NCBI GenBank assembly: GCA_017304655.1
Contig: JAFKLY010000007.1
Span: 155,493 to 219,492, forward strand
Length of the DNA stretch: 64,000 nucleotides
Direction: 5' to 3'
Source of the DNA: Sphingomonas sp.
Lineage (GTDB): Bacteria > Pseudomonadota > Alphaproteobacteria > Sphingomonadales > Sphingomonadaceae
Below are positions 63,767-64,000 of the stretch, in pieces (the stretch's first letter is position 1; each line of letters opens with the position of its first letter). The notes under the pieces were generated by a model. It was not told where the DNA came from. It was given only the letters and a program-made list of their open reading frames with translations, and searched no databases. The translations under genes were made by a program, and so were the position numbers.

Positions 63767-64000
63767 GGGACTGTCAGATATTTTGTGCGCGAGGCCATAG
63801 AGATGGATAGGAAGGACCATCGATATGGCGATCGACAAGGACATGCTGGACCAGCTTCTGGCTGGTCGTGATCCGCAGGATTTGTTCGCGAAGGACGGCT
63901 TGCTCGACGAACTGAAGAAGGCGTTGTCGGAGCGGATGCTGTCGGCGGAGTTGGAAGAGCATCTGGAAGCTGAAAGCGCCGAAGGCGCACTGAACCGGCG
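63767..64000 (+). mobile_element. IS256-type insertion sequence, left part (runs off window)
   Basis: Starts with GGGACTGTCAGATATTTTG at 63767, like the terminal repeat of IS256-family elements. It has inserted into the IS1182-type transposase gene. The right end lies beyond the window. Confidence 0.75.
63825..64000 (+). CDS. IS256-family transposase, N-terminal fragment
   Basis: The ATG at 63825 opens a frame MAIDKDMLDQLLAGRDPQ, then FAKDGLLDELKKALSERML and ELEEHLEAE, the typical IS256 (MULE-type) transposase N-terminus. The frame is open to the window end, so the gene is partial only because of the window limit. Confidence 0.85.
   Translation, partial: MAIDKDMLDQLLAGRDPQDLFAKDGLLDELKKALSERMLSAELEEHLEAESAEGALNR

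Overview
The window is GC-rich, densely packed bacterial DNA. It most likely comes from an alphaproteobacterium of the Sphingomonadales. The inference rests on the rpiB-glyA-nrdR-trmJ gene order, twin TonB receptor/PepSY iron-uptake modules, a TorF-type outer-membrane protein, a DUF6456 protein, and an ABC-dependent capsule locus of the Kps type with its own Kdo genes. No rRNA, complete tRNA or CRISPR array is visible.

Region 1 (1-2.3 kb): an ABM-domain oxidoreductase and the agmatine-to-putrescine pair aguA-aguB. Region 2 (2.3-28.6 kb): an ABC-dependent (group 2-like) capsule locus. Export genes kpsE-kpsM-kpsT, a KpsD/CtrA-type outer-membrane lipoprotein, kpsS and kpsC are all present, with kdsB and kdsD (kpsF) supplying CMP-Kdo for the lipid anchor. 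The serotype-specific part makes GDP-6-deoxy sugars: Gmd with a perosamine-synthase-like aminotransferase gives GDP-perosamine, and an Rmd-like reductase would give GDP-D-rhamnose. Four glycosyltransferases and one glycosyltransferase-like protein accompany them. The most unusual part is a translationally coupled five-gene acyl module, ACP - FabG-like reductase - AMP-dependent acyl ligase - LuxE-like - LuxC-like (11.8-16.5 kb). It has no luciferase genes and lies next to a sugar acyltransferase. It resembles, in gene content, the part of the Vibrio cholerae O1 rfb region thought to make the tetronate that N-acylates perosamine. I propose that it makes or reduces an acyl substituent of the capsule. 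The sugar and acyl genes look more AT-rich than the kpsC/kpsS/kdsB/kdsD side.

Region 3 (28.7-42.5 kb): mostly housekeeping. It holds an M28 lipoprotein peptidase, an S9 peptidase, rpsD, trmJ, nrdR, glyA, rpiB, an XRE regulator, DUF6456, a Tat-type glycerophosphodiesterase, purS, purQ and a TorF-like protein. Region 4 (42.5-48.6 kb): a large DUF3857/transglutaminase/TPR protein and an arsenic operon arsI-arsR-acr3-arsC. The segment is bracketed by two inverted copies of a ~250-bp repeat, each carrying a similar 61-63-codon ORF. Region 5 (48.6-51.2 kb): a frameshifted remnant of an HNH endonuclease, an unrecognised 531-residue coiled-coil protein, and the 3' half of a tRNA-Pro that looks like an attachment site. 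Region 6 (51.2-64 kb): a tyrosine integrase, a FecI-like sigma factor without a visible FecR, a short AraC regulator, and two siderophore-uptake modules facing Fur-like operators (DUF3325/PepSY/DUF3649 divergent from a TonB receptor; a second TonB receptor followed by PepSY). It ends in an IS1182-type transposase gene interrupted by an IS256-type element that runs off the window.

All product names come from reading the protein sequences and motifs; no database search or computed composition supports them.
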